From positions 1 through 64,000 of the forward strand of contig NZ_LR130759.1 of assembly GCF_900292015.1 (NCBI RefSeq): 64,000 bases of DNA. The letters run 5' to 3'. The position numbers were made by a program, and so were the translations under genes. The stretch is from Mycobacterium basiliense. Lineage in GTDB: Bacteria; Actinomycetota; Actinomycetes; Mycobacteriales; Mycobacteriaceae. Position 1 is the stretch's first letter. Every line of letters starts with the position of its first letter. Positions 20,226-30,794 of this stretch are shown here, piece by piece. The notes below the pieces were generated by a model. That model made no database searches. It saw nothing but the letters and a program-made list of their open reading frames with translations, and had not been told where the DNA came from.

Positions 20226-20520
20226 TTACACCACCGTCATCTTCGTCACGTCGTACATCGCGGCCGCCGATCTGGCCTCTTGGGCGGTGTAACCGCCGGC
20301 GGCCGTGGTCACCCCGCGGACCGTTTCCTGCGTTCGCGCGGCAAAGGATGTTGCGGCAACGCCGATCGCTGCGTTGACGGCGTTCACGGCCACCGTGGTG
20401 GCCTGGAATGGTTGCCCCGGAGACGGCGGCGCCCCCCACGAGTTGGGGGGCCAGCGCTTCCCACTGGCCGGCTGTCGCTTCCAGCTCGGTGGGGACGACC
20501 TCCAATGCATCCTGCCCCAT
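20226..20520 (-). pseudogene. EspC-like (DUF2580) ESX secretion-associated protein, frameshifted
   Basis: ATG 20520 gives MGQDALEVVPTELEATAGQW then EALAPQLVG; after that the family sequence (APPSPGQPFQATTVAVNAVN...GGYTAQEARSAAAMYDV) continues in another reading frame and stops at 20226. The shift lies in a six-base G run (C run at 20432-20437 on the plus strand) and would be repaired by removing one base. It pairs with the larger substrate gene just downstream, a usual arrangement for these families. A read error in the run is possible. Confidence 0.65.
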
Positions 20521-20689
20521 GACCGCAGGATTTTAAGCGGCATACTCGTGGATCGGTATTTATCGAAAGCGGCGACAACGCGTACTGATTCAGCCGCAGA
20601 TCCCCCGGCGGCCCGGTTCCACGGAGATATCTCGCTCCGCGTGCCTGATCCGACCGCCGACGAGATCAACGAGTGGTTGGACCCCGAAG

Positions 20690-21120
20690 ACCCCAACCTC
20701 GCTGAGGCGCGCGCCGCCGCGCACTGCCGTCGTATCCGCGCCCGCGGAGGGCGGGCCAATCGTGCGGGCCGACGGGCACTTCCACGTGTCATGGCCAACG
20801 GCCAAGCGCTGGGCGTCGCGGTATGCGGCGATGGGTTCGGAAGGGATGACCGATCGGGTCCAGCCGACCGCACCGCAGCCCCACTCGCACGTCGGTGGTA
20901 CTGGTCCGCAAAATTGCGCATCTACGGCGGCGGCGCCGGCTGTCCCGGTGGCGATCGCGTCCCGGTTGTCCATGTCGGACCTCCACGGTGCACGCGGTGG
21001 TGTTGCGGCGTCGTCTGAATCGCTGTCGCACATCGATATTCGAACCGGCGAGCCCATAGATCCACGACAACGAGACCGCCCAGACCGCCATCGCTGGCCT
21101 GCGTCGAGCAAGTACACCTA
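20690..21120 (+). pseudogene. IS481-type transposase N-terminal fragment
   Basis: In the plus strand GGPIVRADGHFHVSWPTAKRW followed by ASRYAAMGSEGMTDR matches the helix-turn-helix start of IS481-type transposases. After a frameshift (about 20895) comes KLRIYGGGAG in one frame and, back in the first frame, LSHIDIRTGEPI at about 21026-21061, another family hallmark. The rest is missing. It points opposite to the C-terminal fragment at 19.4-19.7 kb, so the two may come from different insertions. The 20521-20690 stretch holds nothing else I can support. Confidence 0.6.
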
Positions 21121-21166
21121 GATGAGGGAATCGCGAGCTGCGCTCGGCAAGCTCGATGCCGCGCCC

Positions 21167-21595
21167 CTAGGGACGCGTCTGGACGTCAACGCTGGGCGGG
21201 CGCGGCGAGGGTTCTGGGCGAGCCGAACGCCGCACGACACTGAATGCCACCGCCCCGCCGGCCAGGACCACGACGGTGGCCACCCCCGCGATCACCCACT
21301 TGCGCTTGCCGCGGCGTTGTTTGCGGCGCGCCTCCTGAAGCACCTGGGGCAGGTTGGCCACGACTTCCTGGGCGGCGGCCAATTCCTGGGCGATTGTTTC
21401 TTGAGCGGCGGCGATCTCCCGGGCCAGCCGGCCGGTTCGGTACCGGCGACGCAGCTCGGTCGCCGTCGAGTGGGCAGAGTTCACCCCGAGCCCGACAACG
21501 CCTCGGGTGACGTCCACCGGTCCCACTGCCGAGTAGGTCAGGCCGCGGGCCAGCCGCTCCCGGGGTGTCAACGGGGTATCCACCTTCTCGCTCAT
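21167..21595 (-). CDS. cwsA: Cell wall synthesis protein CwsA (Rv0008c type)
   Basis: CwsA is a single-pass membrane protein that interacts with CrgA and Wag31 and affects polar growth and division in mycobacteria. The 142-aa protein starts at ATG 21595 (GGAAGG ribosome site), with a conserved [20 protein letters not shown], a central coiled-coil stretch (about 45-90), a basic segment, then a transmembrane helix (about 98-120, [20 protein letters not shown]) and a Pro-rich tail. Partner CrgA is encoded nearby. Confidence 0.92.
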   Translation of the reverse strand: MSEKVDTPLTPRERLARGLTYSAVGPVDVTRGVVGLGVNSAHSTATELRRRYRTGRLAREIAAAQETIAQELAAAQEVVANLPQVLQEARRKQRRGKRKWVIAGVATVVVLAGGAVAFSVVRRSARPEPSPRPPSVDVQTRP

Positions 21596-21735
21596 CTGCA
21601 GCCTTCCTGTGTGCTGGTCCATGGCCACTCGGGTACGTGAACAGATTGCCACCATCAGGACCACTGTGGGCCGATTGTCTCGACGCCACACCGGTTCAGT
21701 CGAGTGGACACCGGGTGCGGCCCGGTCGACGGGTA

Positions 21736-22284
21736 ATGGCAGACTGTGATCCCGTGACCAACAGCCCAATTCAGACTGCCACCGCCACGCTGCACACCAA
21801 CCGCGGAGACATCAAGGTCGCCCTGTTCGGAAATCACGCGCCCAAGACGGTCGCCAACTTCGTCGGCCTGGCGCAGGGCACCAAGGACTACTCGACCCAG
21901 AACGCATCGGGTGGTACTTCCGGTCCGTTCTATGACGGTGCGGTCTTTCACCGGGTGATCCGGGGCTTCATGATCCAGGGTGGCGATCCGACCGGAACGG
22001 GCCGCGGCGGCCCCGGCTACAAGTTCGCCGACGAATTCCATCCCGAGTTGCAGTTCGACAAGCCGTACCTGTTGGCGATGGCCAATGCCGGTCCCGGCAC
22101 CAACGGCTCCCAATTCTTCATCACGGTCGGCCCCACCCCGCACCTGAACCGTCGGCACACTATCTTCGGCGAGGTGACCGACCCGGAGTCGCAGCGGGTC
22201 GTCGAGGCGATCTCCACCACCGCCACCGACGGCAACGACCGGCCCACCGACCCGGTCGCGATCGAATCGATCACGATCTCCTAG
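21736..22284 (+). CDS. ppiA: Peptidyl-prolyl cis-trans isomerase A (cyclophilin)
   Basis: A cyclophilin that speeds proline isomerisation during folding. The 182-aa protein has the family core: [40 protein letters not shown] and HTIFGEV, with the catalytic Arg in FHRV. No signal peptide is seen, so it is cytosolic. ATG 21736 gives the same length as in M. tuberculosis. Confidence 0.96.
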   Translation: MADCDPVTNSPIQTATATLHTNRGDIKVALFGNHAPKTVANFVGLAQGTKDYSTQNASGGTSGPFYDGAVFHRVIRGFMIQGGDPTGTGRGGPGYKFADEFHPELQFDKPYLLAMANAGPGTNGSQFFITVGPTPHLNRRHTIFGEVTDPESQRVVEAISTTATDGNDRPTDPVAIESITIS

Positions 22285-22294
22285 GCCGTCGCAC

Positions 22295-22720
22295 TCAACT
22301 CTTCTTGCGGCCGGCATAACCGGCGGCCGTAAGGGCGTCGAGCACGTCAATCGGATCGGTGCCGAGGTCCCAACGCGACAAGACGAACAGCGCTCCATCG
22401 ACCGTCTCGATCTCGAGTAGGCGGACCGTGCGCGCGTAGCGGCGGAATTGCGAGATCCGGATGATCTTGATGTCGGGGCTCCCCAACAACTGGGTCCGAA
22501 ACCAACCCCGGATCGCCAGACCGTCCTCGGTGATTGCCAGTTTTGGCCGTGCGCGCCAGGAAGCGCCCGCAAACAAGATCAAACCCAGTGCGGCAATCAC
22601 CGCCATAACACGGCCCGGTGGGTCTGTGACAAGGGTCACAGCGGCGATAGCCATCAAAACGCCCGCGGCTGCGCAGCCAGCGATTCCCGGCGTACGTGGC
22701 TCCCACTGTGTTTGCTGCAT
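22295..22720 (-). CDS. Membrane protein with PH-like domain (Rv0010c type)
   Basis: A 141-aa protein with two N-terminal transmembrane segments (about 12-31 and 37-54) followed by a bacterial PH-like domain (KLAITEDGLAIRGWFRTQLL...). The role is unknown; it is conserved between ppiA and crgA in mycobacteria. It is convergent with ppiA, 10 bp apart. Confidence 0.9.
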   Translation of the reverse strand: MQQTQWEPRTPGIAGCAAAGVLMAIAAVTLVTDPPGRVMAVIAALGLILFAGASWRARPKLAITEDGLAIRGWFRTQLLGSPDIKIIRISQFRRYARTVRLLEIETVDGALFVLSRWDLGTDPIDVLDALTAAGYAGRKKS

Positions 22721-22755
22721 GCGCTATCTAGACCCTTCGACCACCGCAGATGCGG

Positions 22756-22804
22756 TTATCCACAGACGCTATCAACAGTGGGGATAAATCACACGCGTGT
22801 GATT
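22756..22804. promoter_or_regulatory. Consensus DnaA box and 18-bp palindrome upstream of Rv0010c
   Basis: TTATCCACA at 22756-22764 matches the DnaA box consensus. A perfect 18-bp palindrome, AATCACACGCGTGTGATT, lies at 22787-22804. Both lie in the gap between crgA and the Rv0010c-type gene, whose start is at 22720. The palindrome looks like a repressor site; it could also work as part of a hairpin. Confidence 0.5.
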
Positions 22805-22875
22805 GAGTAATTACAAGGTTGCTGGCTCAGCAATCGACACCACCCTCGCAGGGATTCATAAACCGGTGGCTTCGA

Positions 22876-23157
22876 TCAGTGCCACCGCATCGTCAGCAAC
22901 AACCCGGTGATCATGAAAGCGAACGCGATCGCGTAGTTCCACGGACCCAGATCCGCCATCCAAGTGAGGGCCGTCGGGGCCTGGCTGCCGACCGCAGCCA
23001 ACTGGAACACCATCAACCAGATCAGGCCGATCAGCATCAAACCGATGAACAAGGCGACGAACCACACGCTGGACGGGCCGACCTTCACCTTCACCGGCGT
23101 ACGGCTGACCGCGCTGACGGTGAAGTCGTTCTTCTTACGGACCTTCGACTTGGGCAT
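22876..23157 (-). CDS. crgA: Cell division protein CrgA
   Basis: CrgA is a small septal membrane protein that binds FtsZ, FtsQ and penicillin-binding proteins in mycobacteria. The 93-aa protein has a basic N-terminus ([12 protein letters not shown]), two transmembrane helices (about 30-52 and 66-88) and the conserved short loop between them. Start ATG 23157. Its neighbour cwsA encodes an interaction partner. Confidence 0.96.
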   Translation of the reverse strand: MPKSKVRKKNDFTVSAVSRTPVKVKVGPSSVWFVALFIGLMLIGLIWLMVFQLAAVGSQAPTALTWMADLGPWNYAIAFAFMITGLLLTMRWH

Positions 23158-23286
23158 TTAGTACCTCGGAATACCTCAACAACACAATGAGCGGCGCAGG
23201 TGTGCAACGGTTACGGTTGCATCTGCAGGCAGAGCTTGGCTACGAGACTAGCCCAAGGGGACCCATGACCAGGAAATGGAGACACC

Positions 23287-24030
23287 GTGATCGATAGGCG
23301 CCGCTCACCGTGGCGCTTCGGTGTCCCGCTGGTGTGTTTGCTTGCCGGGTTGTTGCTGGCCGCGACGCACGGGGTTTCCGGTGGCGCCGAGATCCGCCGC
23401 AGTGACGCACCGCGGCTCGTCGATCTGGTCCGACAGTCGCAATCGTCGGTGTCCCGGCTCTCCGCCCAGCGCGATGCACTGACCAAACGGATTGACGCCA
23501 CCCACGGCCGGTCCTCCGACATGGCGCTGGCCGCGATGCTTCGGCGCATCAGCGAGCTGGCCGGCGAAGCCGATATGAATCCGATCCACGGACCCGGGCT
23601 GATGGTGACTCTGAACGACGCCCAGCGTGACGGCAACGGACGTTTCCCGCGCGACGCCTCCCCCGACGACCTGGTCGTGCACCAACAGGACATCGATGGC
23701 GTCCTCAACGCAATGTGGAGCGCCGGAGCCGAGGCGATCCAGATGCAGGACCAGCGCATCATCGCCACCTCTGTGGTGCGCTGCGTCGGCAACACCTTGC
23801 TGCTCAACGGACGCACTTACAGTCCGCCCTACACAATTAGCGCCATCGGCGACGCCACCGCCATGCAAGCGGCGCTCGCCGAAGCTCCCCCGGTGATCCT
23901 CTACAAGCAGTACGTGGTCCGGTTCGGCCTGGGCTACCGCGAAGAGGTGAAAACCGACCTCCAACTCGAGGGCCATTCCGAGCCGGTACGGCTGCACTAC
24001 GCGCAGCCCATGGGCCCAATGGGTTACTGA
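23287..24030 (+). CDS. DUF881 membrane protein (Rv0012 type)
   Basis: A 247-aa protein with an N-terminal membrane anchor (about 8-27, GVPLVCLLAGLLLAATHGV), a coiled-coil stretch, and the DUF881 domain (PGLMVTLNDA...VVHQQDIDGVLNAMWSAGAEAIQMQDQRI). DUF881 proteins sit beside division genes in actinobacteria and structurally resemble the coiled-coil division proteins DivIC/FtsL in layout; the function is unproven. Start GTG 23287 after GGAGA. Confidence 0.9.
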   Translation: MIDRRRSPWRFGVPLVCLLAGLLLAATHGVSGGAEIRRSDAPRLVDLVRQSQSSVSRLSAQRDALTKRIDATHGRSSDMALAAMLRRISELAGEADMNPIHGPGLMVTLNDAQRDGNGRFPRDASPDDLVVHQQDIDGVLNAMWSAGAEAIQMQDQRIIATSVVRCVGNTLLLNGRTYSPPYTISAIGDATAMQAALAEAPPVILYKQYVVRFGLGYREEVKTDLQLEGHSEPVRLHYAQPMGPMGY

Positions 24031-24067
24031 GCCCCGCCCCCGCCGGACCGAACGGTAACCTGTCACG

Positions 24068-24754
24068 ATGCGGATCCTGGTCGTTGACAACTACGACAGC
24101 TTCGTATTCAACCTGGTTCAGTACCTGGGCCAGTTGGGTGTCGAGGCCGAAGTATGGCGCAACGACGACGCACGGCTATCCGACGCAGCCGCGATCACCG
24201 ACCGGTTCGCCGGTGTGCTACTCAGCCCCGGTCCGGGCACTCCCGAACGGGCAGGGGCTTCGGTGAGCCTTGTTCGGGCTTGTGCAACGGCACGCACCCC
24301 GGTGCTGGGGGTCTGCCTGGGGCACCAGGCCATCGGCGTCGCGTTCGGCGCCACCGTAGATCGTGCGCCCGAGCTGTTGCACGGCAAGACCAGCAGCGTA
24401 TTTCACACCAATAGCGGTGTGCTGCAGGGGCTTCCGGATCCCTTCACGGCGACTCGCTACCATTCACTGACCATCCTGCCCGAGTCGCTGCCGGCCGAAT
24501 TGCACGTCGTAGCGCACACCGGAAGCGGCGTGATCATGGGAGTTCGGCACACCGAACTGCCGATTCATGGGGTCCAGTTTCATCCCGAATCCATCCTCAC
24601 CGAGGGCGGGCATCGGATGCTGGCCAACTGGCTCGCCTACTGCGGTTGGGCCAGGGATGACACGCTGGTGCGGCGGTTGGAGAACGAGGTCATGACCGCG
24701 GTGCGGGCGCACGTCCCGATGGATGCCGGGGCTACTGACCGAACTTCAGCGTGA
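24068..24754 (+). CDS. trpG: Glutamine amidotransferase (aminodeoxychorismate/anthranilate synthase component II)
   Basis: This class I glutamine amidotransferase releases ammonia from glutamine for anthranilate or 4-amino-4-deoxychorismate synthesis. The catalytic triad is visible: Cys in GVCLGHQAIG, and His-Glu in VQFHPESIL. The 228-aa length is normal. No component I gene is nearby; in M. tuberculosis this locus is called trpG, and a pabA role is equally possible. Its 3' end overlaps pknB by 23 bp on the opposite strand. Confidence 0.93.
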   Translation: MRILVVDNYDSFVFNLVQYLGQLGVEAEVWRNDDARLSDAAAITDRFAGVLLSPGPGTPERAGASVSLVRACATARTPVLGVCLGHQAIGVAFGATVDRAPELLHGKTSSVFHTNSGVLQGLPDPFTATRYHSLTILPESLPAELHVVAHTGSGVIMGVRHTELPIHGVQFHPESILTEGGHRMLANWLAYCGWARDDTLVRRLENEVMTAVRAHVPMDAGATDRTSA

Positions 24755-26612
24755 TGATGCCGTCCCGGTTGACGCCGGCACCGGCCGGCGGGTTCTGATA
24801 GACGACCCGGTTGTGTTGAGATCCGCCGGCGTCCACGTCGGGCCCCTTGTCCAACGCACCGGTCCAGCCCAGCGCGCGTAGGCGGGGTTCGGCGTCGGTC
24901 CAAAACATGCCGGACAGGTCGGGCATGACGAATTGGTTGCCCTTCGACACCTCAAGCTCTATCACCGAGTCGATCGAAACCGTGGTTCCGGCCGGCGGGT
25001 TGGTGCCGACGACACTACCGGCCGGTTTGGGGCTGTCGACCGATGCCTGGCTGAACTTGGTGAAGCCGTAGACGTTGAGATTCTTCTGCGCCTCGTCGAC
25101 GGTCTGGCCGGCGACGTCGGGAATCTCCTTGGTGGCCGGCCCGGTGCCAACGATGATCGTGATCACGTTGGTGATCGCCGACGTCTGGTTGGCCGGCGGA
25201 TTGGTCCCGATCACCCTGCCCATGAGTTCGGGGGTCGACGGCGACTTCGCCTCTCTGAATTTACCGAATCCCGCCGCGGTGAGCTTCTTGACCGCCTCGG
25301 CGTAGGTCATCGAGGAGACGTCGGGCAGCTCCCGCTGCTCAGGCCCGGTGGATACGTTGATGGTGATCTCGTCGCCGGCAGCCACCGAGGCGTTCGCCGC
25401 CGGGTCGGTGCCGATCACATGGTCGGGCGGGATTGTCGAATCCGGTTTTTGCAGGGTGCGTGTCTTGAAGCCCCGGTTTTGTAGGGCCGCTATGGCGTCG
25501 GCCGAGGCCTGACCACGCACGTTGGGTACCTGGATGTTGCGGGTGTTGCCGCCGAACGTGTTGATGGCCAGGGTCACCACGATGGTCAGCACCGCTAGCA
25601 CCGCGACCACGGCCATCCACCGACCCACCGACGGGGTGGACCGGTCACGGTCGACGTCCTCGAGGGCTTGGCGGGGTAACGGATCGGTACGCGGAGCGGT
25701 CGCGCTGGACGCCGACGACGCTATCAACGAGCGTCGCTCGGCGCCGGTGAGCACTTTGGGAGCCTCGGGTGGCTCGCCGTTGTGCACCCGGACCAGGTCG
25801 GCCCGCATTTCCGCCGCGGTCTGATAGCGATTTTCCGGGTTCTTGGCCAGCGCCTTGAGTACGACGGCGTCGAGGTCGGCCGGGATGCCCTCGTGGCGTT
25901 CTGACGGCGGGATGGGATCCTCGCGGACATGCTGGTAGGCGACTGCCACCGGTGAGTCCCCGGTGAAGGGCGGCTCGCCGGTCAGGACCTCATAGAGCAC
26001 GCAGCCCAACGAATAGACATCGGAGCGGGCATCGACCGAGTCTCCGCGAGCCTGCTCCGGGGAGAGATATTGCGCCGTCCCGATCACTGCAGCCGTTTGG
26101 GTGACGCTGTTACCGCTGTCGGCGATCGCCCGAGCAATGCCGAAGTCCATCACTTTCACCGCATTGGTGGTGCTGATCATGATGTTCGCCGGTTTGACGT
26201 CGCGGTGAATGATGCCGTTCTGATGGCTGAAGTTCAGCGCCTGGCACGCATCTGCGATCACCTCGATGGCACGCTTGGGCGGCATCGGGCCGTCGGTATG
26301 CACGATGTCCCGCAGGGTGACGCCGTTGACGTACTCCATGACGATGTAGGGCAACGGTCCAGTGGGTGTTTCGGCCTCGCCGGTGTCGTACACGGCGACG
26401 ATCGCCGGATGATTCAGCGCTGCAGCGTTTTGCGCTTCCCGCCGGAAGCGGAGGTAAAAACTTGGATCGCGGGCCAGGTCGGCGCGCAGCACCTTGACCG
26501 CGACATCACGGTGCAGCCGCAGGTCGCGGGCGAGGTGTACTTCGGACATACCCCCGAAGCCGAGGATGTCACCCAGCTCGTAGCGGTCGGAGAGGTGCCG
26601 AGGAGTCGTCAT
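24732..26612 (-). CDS. pknB: Serine/threonine protein kinase PknB
   Basis: PknB is an essential transmembrane kinase that senses muropeptides or lipid II and controls growth and cell wall synthesis. The 626-aa protein has the kinase domain (about 1-280: glycine loop [29 protein letters not shown], activation loop Thr residues in [14 protein letters not shown]), a membrane segment (about 332-353) and four extracellular PASTA repeats, each with the PN(V)RG/PDV.G.. start. It is the last gene of the fhaA-pknB operon and overlaps pknA by 4 bp. Confidence 0.97.
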   Translation of the reverse strand: MTTPRHLSDRYELGDILGFGGMSEVHLARDLRLHRDVAVKVLRADLARDPSFYLRFRREAQNAAALNHPAIVAVYDTGEAETPTGPLPYIVMEYVNGVTLRDIVHTDGPMPPKRAIEVIADACQALNFSHQNGIIHRDVKPANIMISTTNAVKVMDFGIARAIADSGNSVTQTAAVIGTAQYLSPEQARGDSVDARSDVYSLGCVLYEVLTGEPPFTGDSPVAVAYQHVREDPIPPSERHEGIPADLDAVVLKALAKNPENRYQTAAEMRADLVRVHNGEPPEAPKVLTGAERRSLIASSASSATAPRTDPLPRQALEDVDRDRSTPSVGRWMAVVAVLAVLTIVVTLAINTFGGNTRNIQVPNVRGQASADAIAALQNRGFKTRTLQKPDSTIPPDHVIGTDPAANASVAAGDEITINVSTGPEQRELPDVSSMTYAEAVKKLTAAGFGKFREAKSPSTPELMGRVIGTNPPANQTSAITNVITIIVGTGPATKEIPDVAGQTVDEAQKNLNVYGFTKFSQASVDSPKPAGSVVGTNPPAGTTVSIDSVIELEVSKGNQFVMPDLSGMFWTDAEPRLRALGWTGALDKGPDVDAGGSQHNRVVYQNPPAGAGVNRDGIITLKFGQ

Positions 26613-27916
26613 TGCGGTGTCTCGTATCGGTCCTGCGACGCGCGGTCAGCATGCGTCAGCGGCACAGCCCCGCCGCGTTGCGGTCCAGTAGCTCCGGGGT
26701 GATCGCCATCCCACCGCAGGCCCCAATCCTGGTGGCGTTGCCCAGTGGGGGTCGGGCCGGTTGGGCTGACCGGTGACGTCTGGGTCACCGTCGGCGGCGG
26801 TGACTGTTGCTGGCCGTCGGCACGCGAATTGATGACGATGAGCACAGCGATGATGATCGCCAGCGCCCCGAGCACCCCAGCGGCCCACAGCAACGCCCGC
26901 TGGCCCGAGGAAAAGGTACGCCGGGCCGGCGGCGGTCGGTGTCCTCCGGTCGCCGGTCGGGATCGACGGGGCGGCGCGGTTCGGCTGGCGGTGTTGCTGG
27001 CGATTCTGGCCGGTGCGCTCGACGGTATCGCTGCCGGAGCGGCCCGCCCGGGCGGCGGTGACTGGCTGGGCCTGGGTGGACGACGTCCCGCCCGTACCGC
27101 CGCCACGGCGTCGGCAAACGGTCCCCCACTGCGATAACGCATGGTGGGGTTCTTCACCAAGGTGATCTCGATGAGTTCGCGCACGTTGGGCGGCAAATCC
27201 GGCGGCAGTGGCGGTGGCGGTTCTTTGATGTGCTTCATCGCCACGGTCAGGGCACCGTCACCGGTAAACGGCCGCTTGCCCGAAACCGCTTCGTATCCCA
27301 CGACCCCCAAGGAGTAGACGTCGCTGGACGGACTGGCGTCGTGGCCCAGTGCCTGTTCGGGGGCGATGTATTGCGCGGTGCCCATCACCATGCCGGTCTG
27401 GGTCACTGGCGCCGCATCGACCGCCTTGGCGATGCCGAAGTCGGTGATCTTCACCTGCCCGGTGGGGGTGATCAAGATGTTGCCCGGTTTGACGTCGCGG
27501 TGGACCAGCCCGGCGGCATGGGCGACTTGAAGAGCGCGGCCCGTCTGCTCGAGCATGTCCAGCGCGTGTCGAAGCGACAGTCGGCCGGTGCGCTTGAGGA
27601 CCGAGTTCAGCGGCTCCCCGTTGACCAGCTCCATCACCAGATAGGCGGTGCGGCCCTCTCCGTCCATCTGGCTCTCGCCATAGTCGTGGACCGCGGCGAT
27701 CCCCGGGTGGTTCAACATAGCCGTCGTACGGGCCTCGGCCCGGAACCGTTCGATGAACTCCGGATCTGAGGAGAATTCGCCCTTGAGCACTTTGACCGCG
27801 ACCCGGCGGCCGAGCCGGCTATCTACCGCCTCCCAGACCTGGCCCATGCCACCGGTGGCGATGAGCCGCTGCAGGCGGTATCGGCCGGAAAGCGTCACAC
27901 CAACGCGGGGGCTCAT
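26609..27916 (-). CDS. pknA: Serine/threonine protein kinase PknA
   Basis: PknA is an essential kinase acting with PknB on division and wall enzymes. The 435-aa protein has a full kinase domain ([30 protein letters not shown], activation loop [15 protein letters not shown]), a Pro/Arg-rich linker, one transmembrane helix (about 340-362, [20 protein letters not shown]) and a short Thr/Pro-rich outer tail without PASTA repeats. ATG/stop overlaps of 4 bp join it to pbpA and pknB. Confidence 0.97.
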   Translation of the reverse strand: MSPRVGVTLSGRYRLQRLIATGGMGQVWEAVDSRLGRRVAVKVLKGEFSSDPEFIERFRAEARTTAMLNHPGIAAVHDYGESQMDGEGRTAYLVMELVNGEPLNSVLKRTGRLSLRHALDMLEQTGRALQVAHAAGLVHRDVKPGNILITPTGQVKITDFGIAKAVDAAPVTQTGMVMGTAQYIAPEQALGHDASPSSDVYSLGVVGYEAVSGKRPFTGDGALTVAMKHIKEPPPPLPPDLPPNVRELIEITLVKNPTMRYRSGGPFADAVAAVRAGRRPPRPSQSPPPGRAAPAAIPSSAPARIASNTASRTAPPRRSRPATGGHRPPPARRTFSSGQRALLWAAGVLGALAIIIAVLIVINSRADGQQQSPPPTVTQTSPVSPTGPTPTGQRHQDWGLRWDGDHPGATGPQRGGAVPLTHADRASQDRYETPQ

Positions 27917-29388
27917 GGACCCCCCTGAAGCGCTGCCTCGATGACGGCCCGCCCGATCGGCGCGGCAAGCGCACCCCCGGTCGCCGACAAGCGATCGCCC
28001 CCGTTCTCCACCAGCACCGCGACGGCAACTTTAGGAGCCTGTGCGGGCGCAAACGCGATGTACCACGCGTGCGGTGGAGTGTGACGGGGGTCTGATCCGT
28101 GCTCTGCGGTACCCGTCTTGGATGCGATCTGCACGCCGGGGATGGCCCCTTTCTGCTGTGCGACTTTCTCGGCGCCGACCATCAGCTCTGTTAGCTTAGC
28201 GGCGACCTGCGGCGACACTGCGCGGCGCTGCTGATGTGGCGCGGTCGTGCTGATGTTAGCTAAATCGGGCCCTTTCAGGCTGTCGACCAGGTATGGCCGC
28301 ATGGCGATCCCGCCGTTGGCAATGGTCGCGGCGATCTGCGCGTTTTGCAGCGGGGTGAGTGCAACGTCTTTTTGTCCGATACTCGACATGCCCAAAGCGG
28401 CGGCGTCCGGAATCGCGCCCACCGTCGATTCGGCGACCTGCAACGGTATCGCGCTCGGTGGCGTGTCCAGACCGAACGCCTGCGCCATGGCGCGCAGGGC
28501 TCCAGCTCCGGTCTGGATGCCCAACTGGACGAACGCGGTATTGCAGGACTTGGCGAAGGCCTCGCTCAGCGAGACGGTGTCCTGGCCGCCGCATGGTGTA
28601 CCACCGTAGTTTTCCAGCGTCGCGGTGCTGTTGGGCAGCGAGATCGCGGCCGCGGCGGTGAGCTGCTCGGTCTCGTTGGCGCCAGCCTGCAACGCGGCCG
28701 CCGTGGTGATCACTTTGAACGTCGAACCCGGCGGGTACGTCTCGGAAATAGCTCGGTTGGTCAGCGGCGATCCGGGACTATCACGCAGCCGCTGCCAGGC
28801 GTGCGCCTGTACCTCCGGATCATGCGACGCCAACAGGTTGGGGTCATATGACGGCGCCGACACCAACGCCAAAATCTTGCCGGTCGACGGTTCCAGGGCG
28901 ACGATCGCGCCCCGGCAGGGACCGTCGCAGCCCTGTTGCATCGCGTCCCAGCCGGCCTGCTGGATACGCGGGCTGATCGTGGTGTCCACATTGCCGCCAC
29001 GTGGGTCGCGTCCGGTAAAGAAGTCGGCCAGTCGCCGCCCGAACAACCGCTGGTCGGACCCGTTGAGCACCGGGTCCTCGGCGCGTTCCAGGCCGGTACT
29101 GGAATAGCGCAGCGAGTAAAAGCCGGTCACCGGCGCGTACACCTCGGGATTGGGATAGAACCTGAGAAAACGAAACCGGCCGTCGGTGGCCACTGAATAG
29201 GCCAACAGTTGGCCGCCGGCGGTGATCTGACCACGCTGCCGCGAGTACTCGTCGAGCAGTACCCGCTGGTTGCGCGGATCGGCACGCAGCCCGTCGGCGG
29301 TGAATACCTGCGTCATCGTGGCGTTGAGTAGTAGCAGCACGATCAACGCCATAACGGTCACCGAGATACGGCGCAGAGAGGCGTTCAT
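27913..29388 (-). CDS. pbpA: Penicillin-binding protein A (class B transpeptidase)
   Basis: PbpA cross-links peptidoglycan at division and is regulated by PknB in mycobacteria. The 491-aa protein has an N-terminal membrane anchor (about 10-25), a PBP dimerisation domain and a transpeptidase domain with SxxK (GSTFKVITT), SxN (KSCNTAF) and KTG (SKTGTAEHG). It overlaps rodA and pknA by 4 bp each, and rodA provides the matching SEDS glycosyltransferase. Confidence 0.97.
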   Translation of the reverse strand: MNASLRRISVTVMALIVLLLLNATMTQVFTADGLRADPRNQRVLLDEYSRQRGQITAGGQLLAYSVATDGRFRFLRFYPNPEVYAPVTGFYSLRYSSTGLERAEDPVLNGSDQRLFGRRLADFFTGRDPRGGNVDTTISPRIQQAGWDAMQQGCDGPCRGAIVALEPSTGKILALVSAPSYDPNLLASHDPEVQAHAWQRLRDSPGSPLTNRAISETYPPGSTFKVITTAAALQAGANETEQLTAAAAISLPNSTATLENYGGTPCGGQDTVSLSEAFAKSCNTAFVQLGIQTGAGALRAMAQAFGLDTPPSAIPLQVAESTVGAIPDAAALGMSSIGQKDVALTPLQNAQIAATIANGGIAMRPYLVDSLKGPDLANISTTAPHQQRRAVSPQVAAKLTELMVGAEKVAQQKGAIPGVQIASKTGTAEHGSDPRHTPPHAWYIAFAPAQAPKVAVAVLVENGGDRLSATGGALAAPIGRAVIEAALQGGP

Positions 29389-30794
29389 ACCCGCTCGATC
29401 ACCTCAGTGCCGGCCGCCGCGATCGACGAGGTATTTCGGGGACGGGTGCGCAGCGGACGGCGGGCGCTGTGCGAGATGCGCGCCAAGATGGCCAGCAGTA
29501 CATAGTTGGCCAACAACGACGACCCACCGTAAGACATCCACGGGGTAGTCAACCCGGTCAGCGGGATGAGCTTGGTGACACCGCCGACAACGATGAACAG
29601 CTGGATGGCCAGGGTGGATGCCAAACCTGCGGCCAACAGCTTGCCAAAACTGTCCCGGGTGGCGATCGCGGTGCGAAGGCCCCGGATGATCACGATCGTG
29701 TAGAGCATCAAGATGGCTGCCAGCCCGACAAGCCCTAACTCTTCGCCGAAGGCGGCGATGATGAAGTCGGTGGAGGCCGCCGGCACGGTGTCGGGTTGCC
29801 CATTGCCCAGACCGGTGCCGAAGACGCCGCCGGTGGCGAAGCTAAACAGCGCCTGCACCATCTGGTAGCCGCTACCGTCGGGGTCGGCGAACGGATCGAG
29901 CCAGTTCTGCACTCGAACCCGGACATGGTCGAACAAGAAGTAAGCCACAGTGCTTCCCGCAGCGAACAGCGTCAGCCCGATGATGACCCAACTGAACCGT
30001 TGGGTGGCCAGGTAGACCACCACCAGGAACGACGCATACAGCAGCAGTGAAGTGCCGAGGTCTTTCTCGAAGACCATCACACCCACCGAGGTCACCCAGG
30101 CCGCGAGCAGCGGAGCCAGGTCGCGCGGACGTGGCAGGGTCATGCCCATCAGATGCTTACCCGCGCTGGTGAATAGGCCACGCTTGGCCACCAGCACCGC
30201 CGAAAAGAAGATCAGCAGCAGGATCTTGGAGAACTCGGCGGGTTGAATGGAGAAGCCCGGCAACCGAATCCAGATCTTGGCGCCGTTCTGCTCGGATAGC
30301 GACGCGGGCAGCAGCGCGGGAATGGCCAAGATGATCAGACCGACCAGTCCGCAGGTGTAGCCATAGCGGGCGAGCTGCCGGTGATCCTTGAGGAAGATCA
30401 CCACGAGCGCGAATGAGATTACGCCGACCAGAGTCCACAGCATCTGCAGGTTTGCGCTCGGATGGCCGTGCGCACCCACCTCGTTATCGACCAGGTCGAG
30501 TCGGTGAATCATGACCAGACCGAGCCCATTCAGCAGCGCGACTACCGGCAGCAGAAGCGGGTCGGTAAACGGTGCGAAGCGCCTAATCGCCAGGTGCGCG
30601 AATCCGAACAGGGTCAGGAAAGCCAGTCCATAGCTGGCCAGGTCCCAGCTCAAGCCGCGTTCTTGGTTGGCTTGCACGATCAGCAGCGCGGCGATGGTGA
30701 TCACCGCGGCGAAGCACAACAACAGCAGCTCGGCATTTCGTCGGGTCGGCAACGGCGGCGTCACCGTCACGGGCGGCTGTAGCTGCGTCGTCAT
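29385..30794 (-). CDS. rodA: SEDS peptidoglycan glycosyltransferase RodA
   Basis: A FtsW/RodA/SpoVE family polymerase of lipid II. The 469-aa protein has about ten transmembrane helices and the SEDS signatures: RLPGFSIQPAEFSKI, a large outer loop, FATGGVFGTGLGNGQPD, and LTTPWMSYGGSSLLANYVLLAI near the end. It works with the class B PBP encoded by the overlapping downstream gene pbpA. Confidence 0.97.
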   Translation of the reverse strand: MTTQLQPPVTVTPPLPTRRNAELLLLCFAAVITIAALLIVQANQERGLSWDLASYGLAFLTLFGFAHLAIRRFAPFTDPLLLPVVALLNGLGLVMIHRLDLVDNEVGAHGHPSANLQMLWTLVGVISFALVVIFLKDHRQLARYGYTCGLVGLIILAIPALLPASLSEQNGAKIWIRLPGFSIQPAEFSKILLLIFFSAVLVAKRGLFTSAGKHLMGMTLPRPRDLAPLLAAWVTSVGVMVFEKDLGTSLLLYASFLVVVYLATQRFSWVIIGLTLFAAGSTVAYFLFDHVRVRVQNWLDPFADPDGSGYQMVQALFSFATGGVFGTGLGNGQPDTVPAASTDFIIAAFGEELGLVGLAAILMLYTIVIIRGLRTAIATRDSFGKLLAAGLASTLAIQLFIVVGGVTKLIPLTGLTTPWMSYGGSSLLANYVLLAILARISHSARRPLRTRPRNTSSIAAAGTEVIERV

